9,285 nt of DNA from Streptosporangiaceae bacterium (GCA_030038715.1 JASHSO010000352.1:1-9285), one strand, 5' to 3'; shown: positions 1-6,842, counted from the stretch's first letter. Translations and numbers: made by a program. The notes: generated by a model from the sequence alone, not told the origin.

Positions 1-555
1 CGACGACTGGCGGTCCTGGACGCTGCCCCCGACGCGTGCTCGCTGACCTGCGGCACCGTCAACTTCGGTGACGACGTGTTCATGAACCCGTGGGGCTTCA
101 TGAAGGAGCTGTACGCCAGGACGCAGGAGATGGGCGTCGTGCCGGAGTTCGAGCTGTTCGATTTCGGGCACATCGCCGCGCTGCACCGCCTGCTCGACGA
201 GCTAGGCGAGCCGTTCGGCGGGCACGTTCACTGTGACCTGGTCATGGGCGTTCCCGGTGGCATGCCTGGGAACGCGGCCACCCTCCTGCAGGCCGTTTCC
301 GCTCTTCCGGCCGGAGCCACCTGGTCGGCGACGGGGATCGGCCGGACGACCCTGCCCGTCATGCTGGCTGCCGTAGCAGCCGGCGGGCACCTGCGGGTCG
401 GCATGGAGGACACCGTCACGTTCGCTCGCCGTCGGCCGGTGGCCAGCAACGCCGAGCTTGTGCAGCGCGCAGCGTCGCTGGCGGAGCTGGCGCAGCGCCC
501 AGCGATGTCACCTGTCGACGCCCGGACCATGCTGGGGGTGCCCGATCACGGCTGA
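1..555 (+). CDS. BKACE (DUF849) beta-keto acid cleavage enzyme, 5'-truncated
   Basis: This is the C-terminal 184 residues of a beta-keto acid cleavage enzyme; the reading frame is open from base 1, so the start lies outside the window. BKACE enzymes condense a beta-keto acid with acetyl-CoA and split it into acetoacetate and a new CoA ester; the best known member acts on 3-keto-5-aminohexanoate in lysine fermentation. Visible family hallmarks are NFGDD (fragment residues 21-25), PEFELFDFGH, VMGVPGGMPGN and ATWSATGIGR. RVGMED near fragment residues 132-137 matches the family segment holding an active-site Arg, a zinc-ligand Glu and an Asp. Compared with a usual length near 280 residues, roughly the first 95 are missing, including the HxH zinc ligands. 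The stop is 7 nt before the asparaginase start, so the two are probably co-transcribed. The substrate cannot be told from this fragment. Confidence 0.93.
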   Translation, partial: RRLAVLDAAPDACSLTCGTVNFGDDVFMNPWGFMKELYARTQEMGVVPEFELFDFGHIAALHRLLDELGEPFGGHVHCDLVMGVPGGMPGNAATLLQAVSALPAGATWSATGIGRTTLPVMLAAVAAGGHLRVGMEDTVTFARRRPVASNAELVQRAASLAELAQRPAMSPVDARTMLGVPDHG

Positions 556-562
556 CAGTCCG

Positions 563-1519
563 GTGCTGGCGGAGGTCGTCAGATCCGGTTTCGTGGAGTG
601 CAAGCACCGCGGTCCGCTCGCTGCTCTTGGCGCCGATGGCGAAGTGCAGGTCGCGGTCGGCAACGCGAGCGAGCCGATTTTCCCCCGATCCTCGAACAAG
701 CCGTTGCAGGCCGTGGCCATGCTGCGGTGCGGACTGAGACTAGACGGCAAGCTGCTCGCGCTGGCGGCTGCCAGCCACTCGGGCGAGGACTTCCACGTGG
801 CCGGGGTGCGGCAGATCCTCGCCGCGGCAGGACTGTCCGAAGCCGACTTGCGGTGCCCGCCCGACTGGCCGCTTGACGAGAAGGAGCGGCACACCATGCT
901 GCTGGCGGGCGCCGGGCCGGATCGCGTGCACATGAACTGCAGCGGCAAGCATGCCGCCATGCTGGCGACTTGCGTCGCGGCAGGCTGGCCGACGGCTACC
1001 TACACCGACCCTGCGCACCCGCTGCAGGTCGAGATCCGCTCGCTGGTCGCGAAGCTCGCTGGCGAGCCGGTTTCGCTGATCGGCGTAGACGGCTGCGGAG
1101 CGCCCATCATGGCGCTGTCGGTATTCGGACTGGCCCGAGCCTTCCGGGCCCTCGTCTTGGCCAATCCTGGGACCCCGGAGCGGGCGGTGGCCGATGCGAT
1201 GCGTGCCGACCCCGCGTGGACGTCGGGCACGGCCAGGCCCGAGCGGGTGCTCATGGAAGCCGTGCCAGGCCTGTTGCTGAAGTCGGGCGCGGAGGGAGTG
1301 GAAGCGTTTGCGCTGGCAAACGGCAGGGCGGGCGCGTTCAAGATCGAGGACGGTGCTGCCCGTGCTCGGGTGCCTGTGACCGTCGCGCTGCTCACCGAGC
1401 TTGGTGCGCGGGGCGTTCCCGGTGCCGACCTGGCCAGGCTCGATGAACTGGCCATGACGCCCGTCATGGGAGGCGGCGCCGTGGTCGGCGAAGTACGGGC
1501 CACGCTTCCGCGCGGCTAG
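563..1519 (+). CDS. L-asparaginase, family II (Rhizobium AnsA type)
   Basis: Encodes about 318 residues of the thermolabile, Rhizobium etli-type asparaginase family (PF06089), which hydrolyses L-asparagine to aspartate and ammonia and is unrelated in fold to E. coli AnsA/AnsB. The family opening LAEVVRSGFVE is at residues 2-12. The catalytic S-x-x-K is Ser43/Lys46 in FPRSSNK. The metal-site segment MNCSGKH has Cys126 and Lys129, GVDGCGAP has Cys178, and LLLKSG has Lys240, so every key residue I recall for the R. etli enzyme is present. The frame stays open upstream through the BKACE gene, but homology begins at LAEVV, so GTG 563 is chosen, 7 nt after the preceding stop. No clear Shine-Dalgarno is seen, consistent with translational coupling. 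No signal peptide is visible, so it is probably cytosolic. Pairing with BKACE suggests amino-acid catabolism. Confidence 0.93.
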   Translation: MLAEVVRSGFVECKHRGPLAALGADGEVQVAVGNASEPIFPRSSNKPLQAVAMLRCGLRLDGKLLALAAASHSGEDFHVAGVRQILAAAGLSEADLRCPPDWPLDEKERHTMLLAGAGPDRVHMNCSGKHAAMLATCVAAGWPTATYTDPAHPLQVEIRSLVAKLAGEPVSLIGVDGCGAPIMALSVFGLARAFRALVLANPGTPERAVADAMRADPAWTSGTARPERVLMEAVPGLLLKSGAEGVEAFALANGRAGAFKIEDGAARARVPVTVALLTELGARGVPGADLARLDELAMTPVMGGGAVVGEVRATLPRG

Positions 1520-1551
1520 CGCAGCACGCCGTCAGCTTGGTAGCGAGCTAA

Positions 1552-1567
1552 TCGATAAACAGTTCGA
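1552..1567 (+). promoter_or_regulatory. Candidate LexA/SOS box 1
   Basis: The sequence TCGATAAACAGTTCGA matches the mycobacterial SOS box consensus TCGAAC-N4-GTTCGA at 10 of 12 defined positions, with the correct 4-nt spacer and a perfect right half. It overlaps the place where the -35 of the 1587-1592 -10 element would lie, so bound LexA could block RNA polymerase. Genes of the 13E12/DUF222-HNH family in M. tuberculosis are among those reported to carry SOS boxes. Binding here is inferred, not shown. Confidence 0.55.
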
Positions 1568-1586
1568 GAATTTCGCTGGCGCCCGC

Positions 1587-1592
1587 TATAAT
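1587..1592 (+). promoter_or_regulatory. -10 element (TATAAT) for the DUF222/HNH gene
   Basis: A perfect TATAAT stands in a locally AT-richer gap, 45 nt before the HNH start codon. No good TTGACA -35 is visible; the equivalent position (about 1563-1569) reads TTCGAGA and lies inside the SOS-like box. Transcription would begin near 1599, giving a leader of about 40 nt that contains a GGAGG at 1624-1628. Confidence 0.55.
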
Positions 1593-1607
1593 CGCTTACA
1601 AGTTCGA
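1592..1607 (+). promoter_or_regulatory. Candidate LexA/SOS box 2 (weaker)
   Basis: TCGCTTACAAGTTCGA matches TCGAAC-N4-GTTCGA at 9 of 12 positions, again with a perfect right half and 4-nt spacer. It lies exactly 40 bp downstream of box 1 and covers the expected transcription start, so the pair would bracket the -10. Its left half is poor and on its own it would be doubtful. Confidence 0.35.
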
Positions 1608-1637
1608 AGGTTTTCATCGCGCTGGAGGTGACTGGGC

Positions 1638-3089
1638 ATGTGCCGAACCGGCGACCAGGGCCCGGCGCCTGACAGCGCCGCAGAGGCGCTGGCGTTCGTC
1701 CGAACAGGTCTGTCGTTCTTGGCCTCGGCCGACCCGCGGGTGCTGACCTGCGCCGAGCAAGCCGAGCTGCTGCGCGAGCTGGGTAGCGCCGAGGCGATGC
1801 AGGTAGCCGCCATTAGCCGAGCCCTGGCGGCGTTCGACGCAGTGGGCGGGCATGAGCTAGACGGCCAGGGCACCGCCCGGTCATGGCTGCGCTGGCAGAA
1901 CCGGATTACCAGCGCCGCGGCTGGCGCGGCTACCGCATGGATGCGGCGGCTGCAGGCGCACCCGGCCGTCGCGGCTGCGCTGGCCGCTGGGACGGTCTCG
2001 CCGTCATGGGCGAGGGAGATCTGCGACTGGACAGACAAGCTGCCCGGAGCCAGTCGGCACGACGGTGACGAGATCCTGCTCGGCGCAGCCGCCTCGGGCG
2101 CAGAGTTGGCCGACCTGTCCGCGCTGGCAGAAGAGATGGTTAGTCGTGCGTCCCCGCCCGACGGCGATGACGGAGATGAGTCGTTCGCCAAGCGACGATT
2201 GCGCCTCACGACGCATTTCCGCGGCTGGGCGAAGCTGGACGGCGACTTGGCCCCGGCGGCGGCCGAGGCGCTACAGGCAGTACTCGATGCCCTCGGCAAG
2301 AAGGTCGGTCCAGAGGACGAGCGGACCAAGCCCCAGCGTGACCACGATGCGCTGGCCGAGGCCTGCCGCAGGCTGATCGCGGCGGGCACATTGCCCCAGC
2401 GCGGCGGTCAGCCGACACGCATGGAGCTGCACATGACCCTGGACCAGCTGCTGAAGCTGCCCGGCGCGGACGCTGCGGCTGCGGCATGGGCCGGGTCAGG
2501 TGCGCCAGCCCCGCCCGGCGCCGACTGCGATGCCACCGTCGTCCCAGTCATCACCGGGCACGTGGACCAGGACGTGCTAGCAGAGCTCGCCGCCCGGCTC
2601 GTTCCCGGCGCCGCGACGACCGGCGTTGCTGCCACTGACAGCACCGCACTGGCCGCCAGAGCGGCCGGCCAGCTCGCGATCCGTGACGCAGTCCGGCTGC
2701 TGTCGGGGCCGGGTGGGCTGGCCAGTTACCTGCGCACCGGGCTGCTGTCTGGACCGGCCGCGTCAATCAGCCTGCCGCTGGACGTCGGCGATGCCACCGA
2801 GACGGTCCCGGCCCACCTGCGCAGGGCCATAGTCGCCAGGGACAAGCACTGTCGGTTTGCCGGCTGTCTTACTCCGGCCAGCGCGTGCCACGTGCACCAC
2901 ATAATCCCGCGTTCCGAGGGTGGGGCTACCAGCCTGGAGAACTGCATCCTTGGCTGCGACTTCCACCATCTCGTCGCGATCCACCTGTGGGGCTGGAAGC
3001 TCACGCTCAACCACGACGGCACAACCACTGCAATCTCTCCTGACGGCAAACGCGTCGTGCACAGCCACGCACCGCCAACTGCCGCGTGA
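1638..3089 (+). CDS. DUF222 / HNH endonuclease, 13E12 repeat family type
   Basis: Encodes 483 residues with the usual layout of the actinobacterial 13E12 family: a long Ala-rich helical DUF222 region (about residues 15-370) followed by a C-terminal HNH nuclease domain. The nuclease core shows CRFAGC (Cys405, Cys410), Cys417, the HVHHIIP motif (His418, His420, His421), Asn435 with Cys436 and Cys440, and CDFHHL (His443, His444). This is a complete bba-metal site with a four-Cys structural zinc site, so it looks intact and active. ATG 1638 is chosen because GGAGG at 1624-1628 sits 9 nt upstream. These genes are often multicopy, and in M. tuberculosis related REP13E12 copies serve as phage phiRv1 integration sites. 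Their cellular role is unsettled; involvement in DNA damage or mobile DNA is an inference supported here by the SOS-like promoter. The gene stands alone between unrelated operons. Confidence 0.93.
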   Translation: MCRTGDQGPAPDSAAEALAFVRTGLSFLASADPRVLTCAEQAELLRELGSAEAMQVAAISRALAAFDAVGGHELDGQGTARSWLRWQNRITSAAAGAATAWMRRLQAHPAVAAALAAGTVSPSWAREICDWTDKLPGASRHDGDEILLGAAASGAELADLSALAEEMVSRASPPDGDDGDESFAKRRLRLTTHFRGWAKLDGDLAPAAAEALQAVLDALGKKVGPEDERTKPQRDHDALAEACRRLIAAGTLPQRGGQPTRMELHMTLDQLLKLPGADAAAAAWAGSGAPAPPGADCDATVVPVITGHVDQDVLAELAARLVPGAATTGVAATDSTALAARAAGQLAIRDAVRLLSGPGGLASYLRTGLLSGPAASISLPLDVGDATETVPAHLRRAIVARDKHCRFAGCLTPASACHVHHIIPRSEGGATSLENCILGCDFHHLVAIHLWGWKLTLNHDGTTTAISPDGKRVVHSHAPPTAA

Positions 3090-3150
3090 GTGCTGGCTTT
3101 AGGCGCGGCCATCCCGCCCAGATCGCGTTGCCTAGTGCTAGCTGGACTGT

Positions 3151-3174
3151 TTGCATCTGCAAGCGCATGGTGCG
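3151..3174 (+). promoter_or_regulatory. Adjacent inverted repeats before the XRE gene, possible operator
   Basis: TTGCA-TC-TGCAA at 3151-3162 is a perfect 5+5 palindrome, followed at once by CGCA-TGG-TGCG (3164-3174), ending 4 nt before ATG 3178. XRE regulators often bind such palindromes at their own promoters, so autoregulation is plausible. No convincing -10 element was found near it, and short palindromes occur by chance in GC-rich DNA. Confidence 0.3.
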
Positions 3175-3177
3175 AAG

Positions 3178-3762
3178 ATGAGCAACATGAGCCCGATGAA
3201 CGTGAGTGCCATCGGCGCCTACATCAGGGAGCAACGAGAGCAGGCGAAGATCTCGCTGCGCCAGCTTGCGCAGGCCGCCGGCATCTCCAATCCTTACCTC
3301 AGTCAGATCGAGCGTGGCCTGCGAAGGCCGAGCGCCGACATCCTGCAGCAGATTGCGAAGGGGTTGCGCATCTCGGCCGAGGCGCTCTACGTCCAAGCCG
3401 GGTTCCTCGAGGACCGCCCGCCGGGATCGGCCGTGCGCGAGTCAGTTCTGACCGATCCCGAGCTGACCGAGCGCCAGAAGCAGATGCTCATAGAGATCTA
3501 CGAGTCGTTCCGCAAGGAGACGGCGATCGCGAGGGCTGCGGATGCCGAGCTGGAGGACGATCAGGCGGGCCTGATCCCGGATGAGGAGGCCCTGAGCTGG
3601 CCGGAAAACCTGAGTCCCGCGGCCCTGGAGCGGCAGCCGCGACGACTGGCTATCGGCGGGGCAGGCGAGGCACCGGCGGATGACGCTACGGCGGACCAGC
3701 GGCCAGCAAACGCCGACCAGCCAAGTGACCAGGGTGCCGATACCTGGCCCGAACGTAGGTGA
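3178..3762 (+). CDS. XRE-family helix-turn-helix transcriptional regulator
   Basis: Encodes about 194 residues. An N-terminal Cro/C1-type HTH spans roughly residues 10-66: IGAYIREQREQ forms helix 1, SLRQLAQAAGIS helices 2-3, and NPYLSQIERGLRRPS the recognition region, then ILQQIAKGLRIS. The middle is a charged helix (LTERQKQMLIEIYESFRKE), and the C-terminal 80 residues are a low-complexity acidic and Gln/Ala-rich tail, probably disordered. The start is uncertain: TTG 3151 and ATGs 3178, 3187 and 3196 are in frame and none has a strong Shine-Dalgarno; all keep the HTH. The HTH and the DUF2516 gene downstream recall Rv0474-Rv0476 of M. tuberculosis, but no HbhA gene lies between them here. The protein is longer than Rv0474 because of its tail. 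Its target genes are unknown. Confidence 0.88.
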   Translation: MSNMSPMNVSAIGAYIREQREQAKISLRQLAQAAGISNPYLSQIERGLRRPSADILQQIAKGLRISAEALYVQAGFLEDRPPGSAVRESVLTDPELTERQKQMLIEIYESFRKETAIARAADAELEDDQAGLIPDEEALSWPENLSPAALERQPRRLAIGGAGEAPADDATADQRPANADQPSDQGADTWPERR

Positions 3763-3828
3763 AACCACTCGGCGGTGCGCTGCCGTCGCTGGCGAACGAT
3801 CATGTCCCCGCCGTCGGCTGGGACCGGG

Positions 3829-3834
3829 TAGCGT
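3829..3834 (+). promoter_or_regulatory. -10 (TAGCGT) of a leaderless DUF2516 transcript
   Basis: TAGCGT fits the actinobacterial -10 TAnnnT and ends 6 nt before GTG 3841. There is no Shine-Dalgarno, which fits transcription starting at the initiation codon. The same geometry recurs before the blaI-like, macrodomain and Nudix genes of this window. No -35 is recognisable. Confidence 0.5.
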
Positions 3835-3840
3835 TGAACC

Positions 3841-4182
3841 GTGTTTAGTTTCGCCGGCTATGGGCCAGTCGACTACTTCTTCTACGCCCTCTTGGTCGCG
3901 GCATTCGTGGTCGAGGCTTGGGCCTTCATCGACGCTATCCGTCACCCTGCCGCTGCGTACGTGGCTGCGAGCAAGCAGACCAAGCCGATCTGGCTGATTA
4001 TCCTCGGCGTAGCGCTCCTCATCGGTCTTGGCGGAGTGACTCAGCAGATTGGCCTCTTCAACAGCCTGCTGGCGCTGCCCATCGTTGCCTTCGTGGCCTC
4101 GTCGATCTACCTGGTCGATGTGCGGCCTAAGATCAAGGCGATCAAACCCGGAGCGCGGCAGGGCCCGTACGGCCCCTGGTAA
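3841..4182 (+). CDS. DUF2516 family small membrane protein
   Basis: Encodes 113 residues of the actinobacterial DUF2516 family, function unknown. Three hydrophobic stretches are visible: about 11-31 (DYFFYALLVAAFVVEAWAF), 49-65 (PIWLIILGVALLIGLGG) and 72-93 (LFNSLLALPIVAFVASSIYL), then a basic tail (RPKIKAIK) expected to be cytoplasmic. The conserved VEAWAFIDAIRHP after helix 1 is typical of the family. GTG 3841 starts the protein directly behind TAGCGT with no Shine-Dalgarno, so it is probably leaderless. In M. tuberculosis a similar small protein (Rv0476) follows an XRE regulator and hbhA; here it follows the XRE gene directly after 78 nt. The editing gene begins 34 nt downstream and probably shares its transcript. 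Confidence 0.85.
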   Translation: MFSFAGYGPVDYFFYALLVAAFVVEAWAFIDAIRHPAAAYVAASKQTKPIWLIILGVALLIGLGGVTQQIGLFNSLLALPIVAFVASSIYLVDVRPKIKAIKPGARQGPYGPW

Positions 4183-4216
4183 CCGTCGAGTGCCCGGTCG
4201 GCGGAGGGAAGTGGTC

Positions 4217-4948
4217 ATGGCTGAAGGCCAGTGGCGCACGCACCGCCTCGAGCTAGCTGACCAGAGCCTGCGCGACTGGGATGCTGTCGTGCTGGCCGTC
4301 GGCGAGGACGGGATCGTGCTGGACCAGTCGGCGTTCTATCCGGGCGGTGGCGGTCAGCCGCCCGCCGAGGGCGTGCTGCTCTGGGGCGGTGTGCAGACCC
4401 GGATCGCGGGAGGCAGGAAGGGCGATGACCTCTATCTGGTCCCGGCCGAGGGTGAACCGGTGCCGCCCGTCGGCACCGCGGTGCGCGGTGCGGTCGAGGA
4501 CGAGCGGCGCACAGCGCTCATGCGCACTCACTCCGGCTTGCACGTGCTGTGCGGTGTCGTATTCCGCGACTACGGGGCGCTAGTCACCGGCGGCAACATG
4601 GAGCCCCTTACGGCCAGGATGGACTTCGACCTGCCCGAGTTGCCCCAGGGGTTCAAGGAGGCAGTGGAGGGAGCCTGCAACGCCGAGGTCAGCGCCGATC
4701 GGCGGATCGACGTGCGGGTGCTGCCCAGGGCTGAGGCGTTCAAGCTGCCGGACATCATCAGGACCGCGACCAACCTCGTTCCCGAGAACGTCCAGGCAGT
4801 AAGGATCATCGACATCGTCGGCCTGGACCAGCAGGCCGACGGTGGCACTCACGTAGCCAGCACCAAGCACATCGGCAAGATCGAGGTCGTCAAGATCGAA
4901 AGCAAGGGCCGCGGCTTTCGGCGGCTGCGCATCCGCATCGCCGACTGA
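4217..4948 (+). CDS. AlaX-type alanyl-tRNA editing protein
   Basis: Encodes 243 residues resembling stand-alone AlaRS editing domains, which hydrolyse Ser or Gly mischarged on tRNA-Ala. The N-terminal beta-barrel part carries FYPGGGGQP (residues 40-48). The catalytic/metal half has HSGLH (His105 and His109 of HxxxH) and, near the C-terminus, DGGTHVAST with His212. In AlaRS and most AlaX proteins the second metal motif is CxxxH, but here Asp208 replaces the Cys. The rest of that region (HIGKIEVVKIESKGRGFRRLRI) is family-typical. The frame is open upstream to about 4049, but ATG 4217 has GGAGGG at 4203-4208 with 8-nt spacing and begins the homology, so it is chosen. It probably forms an operon with the DUF2516 gene. 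The Asp may still bind metal; reduced activity or another tRNA substrate is also possible. Confidence 0.88.
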   Translation: MAEGQWRTHRLELADQSLRDWDAVVLAVGEDGIVLDQSAFYPGGGGQPPAEGVLLWGGVQTRIAGGRKGDDLYLVPAEGEPVPPVGTAVRGAVEDERRTALMRTHSGLHVLCGVVFRDYGALVTGGNMEPLTARMDFDLPELPQGFKEAVEGACNAEVSADRRIDVRVLPRAEAFKLPDIIRTATNLVPENVQAVRIIDIVGLDQQADGGTHVASTKHIGKIEVVKIESKGRGFRRLRIRIAD

Positions 4949-5028
4949 CCGCCAGCGTCAAGCGCGGGTAGGCCAATGCCGAGTCGAGCCAGTGATCCGG
5001 CGGCTGCGCAGCCGCGTCGCCGAGTAGC
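4920..5028 (+). repeat. Near-duplicate of the editing gene 3' end, second copy contains a palindrome
   Basis: The last bases of the editing gene (4920-4948) recur 79 bp downstream at 4999-5027 with only a few differences, and the copy still reads as an Arg-Arg-Leu-Arg tail ending in TAG at 5026-5028. In the copy a single change creates the perfect 14-bp palindrome CGGCTGCGCAGCCG at 5001-5014. It lies between the convergent editing and PPOX genes and could act as a terminator stem, though no T-tract follows. Confidence 0.5.
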
Positions 5029-5043
5029 CTCCCGCTCGGCGGG

Positions 5044-5430
5044 TCATGCCGGGTCAAGCCCGAAACTGATGACGCGCTCCGGGTGGATGCGGATGATCTC
5101 GCTAGTGAATCCCGGTATTTGCGCCGGCTGGTCGAGCAGTGTCTCGGCACGACCGCGGATTTCAACGCAACGCACCCGCCATGGTTGGACCGAGGCTATG
5201 TCGTCGACGACGAACGCCACATGCGGGTTGTCCGCCAGGTTACGGTACTTGCGGCTAGCGCCCATGTTTCGACCGCCGATGTCGACCGTGCCGAGCTCAG
5301 GGTTATACCGGAATCCGACCGGGTTGTTCTGCGGTGCGCCATGCCTGTCTACTGTGGCCAACCGCCCGAGCCGCTGCGTATCGAGATAAGCGATGACCAG
5401 GTCGGAGAGTGTGGCGTTGACATCCGGCAT
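5044..5430 (-). CDS. PPOX class F420-dependent oxidoreductase
   Basis: Encodes 128 residues of the split-barrel pyridoxamine-5'-phosphate-oxidase-like superfamily, in the actinobacterial subgroup expected to use cofactor F420 (like MSMEG_5819). Visible segments are YLDTQRLGRLATVDRHGAP (15-33), QNNPVGFRYNPELGTVDIGG (34-53), MGASRKYRNLADNPHVAFVV (56-75), QPWRVRCVEIRGRAE and the closing HPERVISFGLD. These fit the complete short fold; dimers place the cofactor between subunits. The frame is open a further 15 codons upstream, but the internal ATG at 5430 has AAGGAG 8 nt before it and is chosen. The F420 assignment rests on family resemblance; FMN or haem binding cannot be excluded, and the substrate is unknown. 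It is convergent with the editing gene and lies 92 nt downstream of the M56 gene on the same strand. Confidence 0.87.
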   Translation of the reverse strand: MPDVNATLSDLVIAYLDTQRLGRLATVDRHGAPQNNPVGFRYNPELGTVDIGGRNMGASRKYRNLADNPHVAFVVDDIASVQPWRVRCVEIRGRAETLLDQPAQIPGFTSEIIRIHPERVISFGLDPA

Positions 5431-5522
5431 AAGCACGGCTCCTTGTCCTCGATATGGCTGTCCTTGGCCCGGCACGTCAGCACGTAGCCGACGGAGACCG
5501 GCAACGGGCGCGCAGCCCTCTG

Positions 5523-6467
5523 TCAGTGCAATGGGAGCACGAGCAGCGCTGCGGGAATCGCCACGATGGCCGCGGCGACGGCGACGACCAGCCCGAGCGC
5601 GGCCCCTCCGAGGCCGGGCGAGGGCCGAAGCAGGCGGATGACCCGGGTCGCGACCTCACCATCCATGGCGGGATCCGCCATGGCCAGGGCGCCCGCAGGT
5701 ACAGCGGCACCACCGGCCGCGCCGACTCGCAGCAGCGCGGTCGCCAGTTCTCTGGCAGGGCGCTGCCGGAGCGCTCGGTCGTCGGAGTGCATCTCGACGA
5801 GCAGCCCGACTGCCCGGTGCGCCTGCCTGGCGACGCTGGCCCACCGGAACGCGCGCAACAGCGCGGTGAACGGCAACAGTACGAGATCGTGCCGCTCGCG
5901 CAGGTGAGCGCGCTCGTGCGCGAGCACGGCCGCTAGCTCGTCGTCGTCCAGGAGCGCGAGCGTGCCGGCGCTAATCACGATGGCCGAGCGCAGGCCGGGG
6001 AGGCAGTACGCAGCCGCGGCCGGATGATCGACAATCAGCGCCCCGGGCACCTTCGGGTCACCATGGGCGAGCAGGTTCAACAGGGTGTGCTGGCGCTGCC
6101 TGGCCCGCACCACGGCTGCCGATGCGGCGAGCAGGATCCAGCACAGCACAGCAAGTAGCACCAGGCCCGCGCAGAGGCATATCAGCCGGACGGCACCGAG
6201 GTCGGCCGACGCGGCGGGCGACCCGACAGCCCGGACGATCCTGCTCACGGTAGTCAGTGCACCGCCTGCCACGCCCGTGGCCTGCGTGGCCGCACCCATC
6301 CCGATCAGCGTGCCCACTGCAGCCAGACCCCACGCCAGGCCGAGTGCCTGCCAGAGCAGGATCGCGGCGGCTGGCGCCCGGTAGGGCCAGCGCGCCGCGG
6401 CTAGCGCGCGAGCAGCAGGCACGCAGCTAGCGGCGATCGCGGCAAGAATGAAAACTGCGGCTGACAA
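5523..6467 (-). CDS. M56 family membrane metallopeptidase (BlaR1/MecR1-like, short form)
   Basis: Encodes 314 residues. Hydrophobic segments lie near residues 3-24, 31-60, 91-120 and 285-311, with a cytoplasmic zinc-protease region between the third and fourth. The motif HERAH (184-188) is the HExxH zinc site, and VEMHSDDRAL with Glu225 and Asp229 fits the third-ligand helix. DDDELAAVLAHERAHL is typical M56. It lacks the extracellular penicillin-binding sensor domain of staphylococcal BlaR1, as does M. tuberculosis Rv1845c, whose length is similar. The expected role is to cleave or relieve the BlaI-type repressor encoded just upstream after a cell-envelope signal; the signal is unknown. The start is TTG 6467: GAGGTGGGG lies just upstream and overlaps the blaI stop, so the pair is translationally coupled with a 9-nt gap. 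Confidence 0.9.
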   Translation of the reverse strand: MSAAVFILAAIAASCVPAARALAAARWPYRAPAAAILLWQALGLAWGLAAVGTLIGMGAATQATGVAGGALTTVSRIVRAVGSPAASADLGAVRLICLCAGLVLLAVLCWILLAASAAVVRARQRQHTLLNLLAHGDPKVPGALIVDHPAAAAYCLPGLRSAIVISAGTLALLDDDELAAVLAHERAHLRERHDLVLLPFTALLRAFRWASVARQAHRAVGLLVEMHSDDRALRQRPARELATALLRVGAAGGAAVPAGALAMADPAMDGEVATRVIRLLRPSPGLGGAALGLVVAVAAAIVAIPAALLVLPLH

Positions 6468-6476
6468 GGCCCCACC

Positions 6477-6842
6477 TCAGCCCCTTGGAGCTTCGCCGAG
6501 CGCTCCCAGTGCATTCAGCAGGGTCTGAGCCTCGGTGCCGGAAACGCTACGAGCGAATCTAGCCAGGGCGGCTTGCCGGTCCCCCGTCTGGTCAAGAGCG
6601 CTGAGCATCAGCTCGGTCACGTACGCTTCCCTGGTCTCGGCGGCCTGGTAGTGCCACGCGCGCCCGTTACGCTCCCGCCGGGCGAAGCCTTTCTTGGCTA
6701 GCCGGTCGAGAACCGTCATGACAGTAGTGTGAGCCAGGTCACGATCGGTGAGCAGACCACTCACTTCGCGCACACTCAGCGGCTCCGCGGCCTCCCAGAG
6801 TACGTCCATTATGGCGCGCTCAAGCTCGCCGAGTCGATTCAC
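6477..6842 (-). CDS. BlaI/MecI-type transcriptional repressor
   Basis: Encodes 121 residues. The N-terminal winged helix (about 1-72) shows the family opening LGELERAIMDVLWEAAEPLS, the recognition-helix segment AHTTVMTVLDRLAKKGFARR and the wing NGRAWHYQA. The C-terminal helices (TREAYVTELMLSALDQ and following) form the dimerisation region where M56 proteases cut in BlaI/MecI. It is a close match in layout to M. tuberculosis BlaI (Rv1846c), slightly shorter. GTG 6842 is the start; TACGAT lies 6 nt upstream on the same strand and no Shine-Dalgarno is present, suggesting a leaderless message. It is first in a two-gene unit with the M56 protease and is divergent from the repeat-protein operon, which could be one of its targets. 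BlaI proteins usually repress their own promoter. Confidence 0.92.
   Translation of the reverse strand: MNRLGELERAIMDVLWEAAEPLSVREVSGLLTDRDLAHTTVMTVLDRLAKKGFARRERNGRAWHYQAAETREAYVTELMLSALDQTGDRQAALARFARSVSGTEAQTLLNALGALGEAPRG

Noticed and set aside
1520..1551. Terminator after the asparaginase gene
   Set aside because: Only imperfect short complementarities; no stem I could defend.
3151..3177. TTG 3151 as the XRE start
   Set aside because: It lies inside the TTGCATCTGCAA palindrome and has no ribosome site; residues before the later ATGs show no family resemblance, though it cannot be fully excluded.
4049..4216. Upstream extension of the AlaX frame, 56 residues longer
   Set aside because: It overlaps the DUF2516 gene in another frame and has no homology-like content; ATG 4217 has a clear GGAGGG.
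5454..5936. Plus-strand frame of 160 codons opposite the M56 gene
   Set aside because: Shadow of the M56 coding sequence; no domain, no start signal.
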